Position numbers and translations under genes: made by a program. A DNA stretch of 64,000 bases. Origin: Scalesia atractyloides (lineage: Eukaryota > Streptophyta > Magnoliopsida > Asterales > Asteraceae). Below, piece after piece: positions 58,911 through 64,000 of the stretch. Position 1 is the first letter of the stretch. Each line of letters opens with the position of its first letter. Location: contig CAMTDV010000013.1 of NCBI GenBank assembly GCA_947069175.1, positions 11,976,501-12,040,500 on the forward strand, written 5' to 3'. The notes under the pieces were generated by a model, which saw only the letters and a list, made by a program, of their open reading frames with translations, had not been told where the DNA came from and made no database searches.

Positions 58911-60647
58911 CACTACAAGAAAAGAAAATGAACCTAACGTGACCCCTATATAAAATGTTACGTTAGGCCTAGAAAAAGTTATCTTAGACCTATTGCAACT
59001 TTTTATCAGGAGCTGCATTAGAAGCAGTTGCATTAGATCTAATGTAACCTTTTCAAGGCCTAATGCAACCTTTTTTTAAAGGGTTGCATTTACTATTTAA
59101 ATGCAACATTTTTTATATGCAACCTTTTTATATTTTAATGCAACTTTTTTACTTTGAAATGCAACTTTTTAATGTACCATGTAGACTACATTGGATCGCT
59201 TTAGCTCTTAAAGGATTAGATTAAGTTATATTGAGTCATACTATTTCTTAATGTGCAACAAATGGAGCATACAGGTCTCAATGGAACATCTTGCGCCTTA
59301 ATAGTCATTATAGCTCTTGATGACTATGATGGACTTTATTAGGTCATATTAAATCTTTAATGAGTAGGTTGAGTTGTAGCAAGTCATACTATATCACAAT
59401 TGACGATTATAAATCATACATGTCTTATTGGATCATATCTGACCTAACAATAATTGTACCTTTTAATGGACCATCATAGACTTCATTGGTTCACATTAGA
59501 TTTTAAAAGGGTGGGTGGGTTGTAGTGAGTCATACTAGCTCACAATGGACAATAGTTGATTATCGAAATGGACTATATTGGGCTTTAATAGTAATTGTAA
59601 CTTTTAACACACCATGCAGACTTGATTAGGTCACATTACATTTTAAAGGGCTGGTTGGGTTGTAGTGAGTCATACTAATTACAAAAAATAGTAATTGATC
59701 ATACACATCTAAATCATCTAAATGTACCATATTGTGATACCTTAACAGTCATTATGATTCTTAATGGATCAATGTGAATTTTATTGGGTCACACTACTTA
59801 AAAGGGTGCATTGAGTTTTATTATTCTAATGAGTCATATTAGATCACAATGGCCCATTATAAATCATACATGTTGTAACGTTATGATCTTTCGTATCACG
59901 AATATTGTTTGTTTTACCATTCGATAATAATATATTTGTTTTTGATAGCCTAGGTAGTGACTTCCTAGGAGGTGATTTATCTTGGTACTACGTTCACTTG
60001 AGCATTAAGCAGGTCTGGGATACTACTTCTAAGAATGTCTCATATCCATGGCGTTGATGGGAGACTTGCTTAATATATTAATTATGTGCCTTAATAGTCA
60101 TGATAATTTTTTTAATGAACCATGATAGACTTTATTGGATGACATTAGATCTTCATAAATAGATTAGGTTGTATTACTAAATCATACTACATCATAATGA
60201 TCAATAATAGACCATATTTGTATTAGTGGACAGTATTATAAGTTATATTGGTAAGTCAAATTTGAGTACTATACTCATGAAGATATGTCATATATAGTTA
60301 AGATAATTAGTCACTACATTAAACAAAGCTTCTTAGTTTTTGTATAATTTAAAATTTACTTATATATCTGATATTTTTAAAGTCGAATACTATAACTAAT
60401 TTATGTGACTAATTTTTTTGTCACGTCTTTAAATATATCAGTTTTTTTTATCAATTCTTAAAACTAGTATCTCCCTCCAATTGTTATTTCACTCCTAAAA
60501 ACTCTATTTTCTCTCCACTTTCCCTTAAAATTAGAAGTCCACCAAGTCCACCGTTTTGTAATGGAACATTTTAAGATAAGTAAATAAAGCAGTAGATTTT
60601 TTTTGGGTAGTAGTGAAGTTCTAAAGTGAAGTTCTAACGTTTGTAAA

Positions 60648-60687
<40 letters not shown>

Positions 60688-61305
60688 AATAGAGCATGTA
60701 CAAGTTCATATGCAGTTTGTACAAGTAAAAAACATGTTTGCTTTTCTTGTTTAAGTAACCATATATGAGTATGTAAGCAAATATCTTCCTAGTCTAATCG
60801 TTTCTACGTACACATCTCTCCCAAGTCCTGCATTCTTTTTTAATATCAGCAGCCACATCCTTTACCTTGTACTTCCACATTAATCCTACAATTTATTTTA
60901 GTATAAAAACATATTAGTTAAATACCAAAACAATAATGGAAGTTTTTTCCTATTTGTAAATTAAAACATTCTATATATTTTTGTTGTTTTCATTATAATT
61001 TTGCAACATTTTAAATAAAAGTTACATTTAAGTTTTACCAATGTAACTTTTTTTTAGAAAAAGTTGTAAATATTTATAAAATTTGCAACCTTTTAAGAAA
61101 AAAGGTTGTATTTTTTAGTAAAATTTGTAACTTTTAAATAAAAAAATTACAATTTTAATAAGACTTTGCAACTTTTTATGAAAAAAGTTGTGTTAAATCC
61201 TTTAATGTAACCTTTATATTAAAGAAAGTTGCATTAGAATCTAATGCAACATAATTAAAAAGTATTGAATCTAAAAAGTTACATTAACACTATTTTTTAG
61301 TAGTG
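58911..61305. mobile_element. Non-autonomous CACTA element
   Basis: The left end is CACTACAAGAAAAGAAAATG, the right end in reverse CACTACTAAAAAATAGTG. Flanking TAA (58908-58910, 61306-61308) is a perfect 3-bp duplication. Subterminal regions (58960-59170, 61000-61280) carry many ATGCAACnTTTT/AAAAGGTTGCAT words in both orientations, as is usual for CACTA transposase binding. The middle (59170-60230) is a degenerate tandem array of about 150-bp units (AGTGAGTCATACTA, AGTCATTATGATTCTTAATG), interrupted near 59880-60070 by unrelated sequence. No transposase inside. Confidence 0.92.
60640..60690. repeat. (TA)n microsatellite inside the CACTA element
   Basis: About 14 TA repeats at 60655-60686. 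Confidence 0.85.
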
Positions 61306-61756
61306 TAAGTAAGAGACATGTTTTCCACCAATATATTATTTGTCTTACAACCAATACAATGCAGATACAAGGTTTATATAAAATACTACAAGGTTTATAT
61401 AAAATACTACAATGTAATTGGAACAGCCAAAAGCAACTTAAGAGATAGATACAAGTTTTGTATCTCGATTTGATAAAAAAAATTGGAAATTAACTTGATA
61501 AATCATAAAAGAGATACACGTAAGTTATTGTTGAGTCAAAGTGTGACACCTTTACATGAAGAAAAAAGTTAGGTGTCATGTATATATCCTTATTAAAATA
61601 GTACGGGTTTGACTCGCACATACTTATGTGGATTTTATATGTAGATCTTTCTAGACATACGTTAAAATAAATAGAAAGTTACGATGATATCGATTTGGTT
61701 TGAAGCTCAGCAATGAGCTCATTCAGAGTCCGCCATGACGAACCACCCACCTTCCA

Positions 61757-62944
61757 TCAACTCCTCACCCCAATCTTCAACTCTTCCACCACAAACTTCG
61801 CAGTTAGCGGCTGCTCCCACATCAACGGCCATGGTAGAATTGGCACAGCCGCGCATATACCCTCCAAAACGGAGTTCCATCCACACACAAAACCCTTCAC
61901 ACTCTCATGCTCTAATATCTCTCTCTGATTCACCCATTCTCCAACCACAATCCCTTTCTCCTTCACTCTCTCCTCGAACCCATCATCCACCCACACACTG
62001 TTTTCCCTTCTTACCACCCACAAGAAACATACTTCGGATCTTTCAAGCTCCAGCTTTATCTCTTCGCTTTGTTCTACTGATATTTCGGCTTGTGACCCAA
62101 ACGCCACATATAAAACAGGAATTCCGAGTTTAAGCTTATTGTCGAGCCAGATCATCCACGGTGGTCTCTCGTCCAAAAAACTCTCAACCTTCTCATGTCC
62201 TCGGCCAAGACAAAGTGGACCAACACACCACGTTTTCGCTCCTAACTTTGAGTTCAAACACTCAACATACACGGGTTCCAACTCGAAGAAGCTGTTGATA
62301 ACCAATCCATAGCTTTTTTTTGTTTGCAATCACTTGTTCCGCTGTCCATTTAGACAAAGGGCTATAGAGGTCACGACCGTAAATACATCACTGAACTCGA
62401 GTCTGGTGGCTGTGATCCATGGGAATTCTGGGAGAGTGACTAGATCGGTATCGGCTTTTCCCTCAAAAAGGTGTGTGTTAACGGAAATGACTCGGGACAT
62501 GGTGATCGGGAAGTATCCGATCGGATAGAAGGCGAGGCGAGGGATATTGAATGCATTTGCCGATTCCAGTGTCCAGCCGAAGAAGCAGTCGGTGATCATG
62601 AAGGTGACGGGAGTTTTCAGGGACTGGATAGCCTGTTCGAAGTGGGATTTCATGAGTTTTGTGGACGAGACGAAAGAATAGAAGAGGGACAAGGAGGGGA
62701 GTTTGTCTACGCTCTCGACACCCGAGGGGACTCCGGGGATGTTATCAGGGAAGGGAAGTGTTACAATTGCGGTGGGTGTGTCGGAGAGGGAGGCGGAGAC
62801 GTATGGGTGGTTGGCGGGAGTGGTGAAGAGAGTGACGGTGGTGTTGCGGCGGAGGAGGAAGAGGCGGCGAGCTAGTTGGAGGAATGGAATGGTGTGGCCT
62901 TTGGCCATAAAGGGTAACAAAAGGATGTGAAGAGGTGTAGCCAT
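61757..62944 (-). pseudogene. UDP-glycosyltransferase pseudogene, UGT90-like
   Basis: Start at 62944 (MATPLHILLLPFMAKGHTIP, good ATG context); the His in KGHTIP is the family catalytic His. About 190 residues follow in frame to near 62380. Two frameshifts then occur: one near 62370-62390 and one in a run of eight A at 62314-62321. The second frame reads KSYGLVINSFFELEPVYVEC. The PSPG box (WVNQREILEHESVKGFVCGW) lacks the two residues Ser-His that normally precede CGWNS, so the conserved sugar-nucleotide-binding His is missing. The protein stops after EELKIGVRS, about 60-80 residues short. The enzyme family transfers sugars to small hydrophobic molecules in the cytosol. UGT90-like is an impression; the pseudogene call is firm. 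Confidence 0.88.
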
Positions 62945-63249
62945 GGGTGTTGAACTCGAAGCAAAAAAGAAAGTTTTGAGGTCGTTTATATAACTTAATG
63001 GAACTTTTGGTTGTATTTTGTCGCATACATGCTGCATTAGAGATGGGCATAATCGGGTTTTATTATTACCTGAAATCGGTTTTAACCCGAACCCGGTTCT
63101 GCTTGGATGTCATTTGAACCGGGTATACCGGGTATGGTGTGGAACCGGGTCCAGTTCCTACCCGGGTTCACACCCAAGAATATGGAACCGTGTAGAACCG
63201 GGTACGGTATTATGGAACCGGGCATGGTGTGGAACCGGGTATGATGCGG

Positions 63250-63470
63250 AACCGGTTTCTGATAGTGTTGGGAACCGGTTCCTGTCAGTCAAACCTGCCA
63301 TTTACTGTTCAGAAACGGTTCCTGACAGCCATTTACTGTTCAGAACCGGTTCCTGACAGTCAAAAACTGTCATTTTACTATTGGAAACCGGTTCCTGACA
63401 GTCAAACCTGTCATTTACTGTTCAGAACCGGTTCCTGATAAATGTTACTGTTGGAAACCGGTTCCTGATT
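63250..63470. repeat. Subterminal tandem repeat of the hAT element
   Basis: About six copies of AACCGGTTCCTGACAG followed by TCAAACCTGTCATTTACTGT or a shorter version, period about 30-55 bp. ACCGGT is palindromic. Such arrays are typical binding sites for hAT transposases. Confidence 0.85.
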
Positions 63471-63585
63471 AAAAAATCGGTTTTTTTTTTATTATAAACC
63501 CCTTCCTACTTACCATTTCTAAACTTAACACTCACCATCATCAACTTACAAAATCAATCAACTTCTAAGTTCTTGCAAAATACCT

Positions 63586-63831
63586 ATGGCATGCAACGAC
63601 GAAGTTGTTATGGTCTTAGAGACGAAAAGAAACCCAGTTATATGGAAGAATTTTGATCTCTGTTTAATGTCTGACAGCCACGAGATGGCTAGATGCAAAG
63701 ATTGTGGAAAATTTATGAAGGCCGCAGCCAACTCAACCCTTAAGAAACACACTGAGCGGCATTGCCCAGCGACGAAGGCAAAGAAAAATGAGACGGGAGA
63801 AGGTTCCGGCACCGGTTCTTCAAATGTTTGA
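63586..63831 (+). CDS. BED zinc-finger protein, hAT transposase N-terminal part
   Basis: 81 residues starting MACNDEVVMVLETKRNPVIW at 63586. The BED-type finger is visible: aromatic residues WKNFDL, then ARCKDCGKFM (C-x2-C), then LKKHTERHC (H-x4-H-C region), followed by a basic/Gly tail (TKAKKNETGEGSGTGSS) and a stop. In hAT transposases the BED finger binds the terminal repeats, and the DDE catalytic domain with dimerisation region follows. Here the frame ends before any of that. Either it is truncated, a splice donor lies in the tail, or the element encodes only a BED protein. AT-rich 3' sequence with AATAAAGTTTG follows. No stops or shifts are seen within the finger. Confidence 0.7.
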   Translation: MACNDEVVMVLETKRNPVIWKNFDLCLMSDSHEMARCKDCGKFMKAAANSTLKKHTERHCPATKAKKNETGEGSGTGSSNV

Positions 63832-64000
63832 TGTAACCCGTTTGGTTTGGTGTTTTAATAAAGTTTGTGTAATGTTTCTTTCTATTGTGTTTGTTATGTT
63901 TGATTTTTATTATTAGTTATATTGATAAATAAAAATAGTAAACATAATCGGTTAAAATTAAAAAACAAATTAATCGGTTACAGTATATAAAAAAAAATTA

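Larger units (their letters stand above)
63039..64000 (+). mobile_element. 5' end of a hAT transposon
   Basis: It starts TAGAGATGGGCATAATCGGG, as many plant hAT elements do, about 95 bp upstream of the UGT start codon. It contains a long subterminal repeat region with GGAACCGGG and GAACCGGTTCCTGACAG words, then a BED zinc-finger ORF. The right end is outside the window. Confidence 0.7.

Noticed and set aside
62471..62875. 134-codon Gly/Glu-rich frame on the plus strand
   Set aside because: Shadow of the UGT coding sequence on the opposite strand.
61757..63037. Two adjacent intact glycosyltransferase genes on the minus strand
   Set aside because: They are two frames of one UGT gene broken by frameshifts; the second has no proper start and the first lacks a PSPG box.

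Overview
The window looks like intergenic DNA from a flowering plant, most probably a composite (Asteraceae). The base composition is AT-rich, gene fragments have GT-AG introns, and the repeats are plant Ty1/copia, Ty3/gypsy, hAT, CACTA, MITE and SINE types whose proteins resemble those I know from lettuce, sunflower and Tanacetum genomes. I see no intact host gene. The recognisable host sequences are three broken fragments (phospholipase A I-like, cytochrome bc1 subunit 7 QCR7, and a UDP-glycosyltransferase) plus a rearranged piece of plastid 23S rRNA.

Layout. 0-9.3 kb: remains of a gypsy element (acidic/proline-rich ORF and gag start on +, LTR end at 9270), into which a minus-strand copia element (1.95-7.49 kb) was inserted. 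9.78-25.53 kb: a large element with 55-bp terminal inverted repeats, holding three tandem diverged copies of one small unknown gene. Copy 2 is split by a 9.6-kb copia element with 453-bp LTRs (11375-20969), and the region upstream of copy 3 is split by a 2.3-kb solo LTR. 25.5-30 kb: degenerate repeats, a SINE and a hAT MITE. 30-40.7 kb: an Athila-like gypsy element (LTR end, tRNA-Asp-type PBS, gag) whose gag is cut by a minus-strand LTR (31644-40197) that itself holds two further LTRs. 43.5-44.2 kb: plastid rRNA mosaic. 45-49 kb: MITEs, a TIR element carrying a phospholipase fragment, and a QCR7 fragment with a strange repeated intron. 50.2-53.9 kb: one solo LTR nested in another, both with perfect 5-bp target-site duplications. 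54-61.3 kb: tandem duplication, MITE, partial copia, a transposase-like gene fragment and a complete non-autonomous CACTA element. 61.7-64 kb: a UGT pseudogene and the 5' end of a hAT element with a BED zinc finger.

The most unusual items are: (1) three copies (22063-24346, 33776-36458, 50957-53525) of one long LTR family, each carrying one reverse-strand and three forward-strand tRNA-like modules at a regular 165-171 bp period; (2) the copia element that has lost reverse transcriptase but keeps an extra 3' ORF, and whose leader carries a spaced series of ATTACGCTGG-like motifs; (3) the TIR element with three tandem copies of an unknown basic/acidic protein; (4) the QCR7 intron, in which the splice acceptor plus exon start is repeated about every 130 bp.

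All homology statements come from reading the sequence and remembered family features. No database search was run, and most coding regions listed are degenerate.
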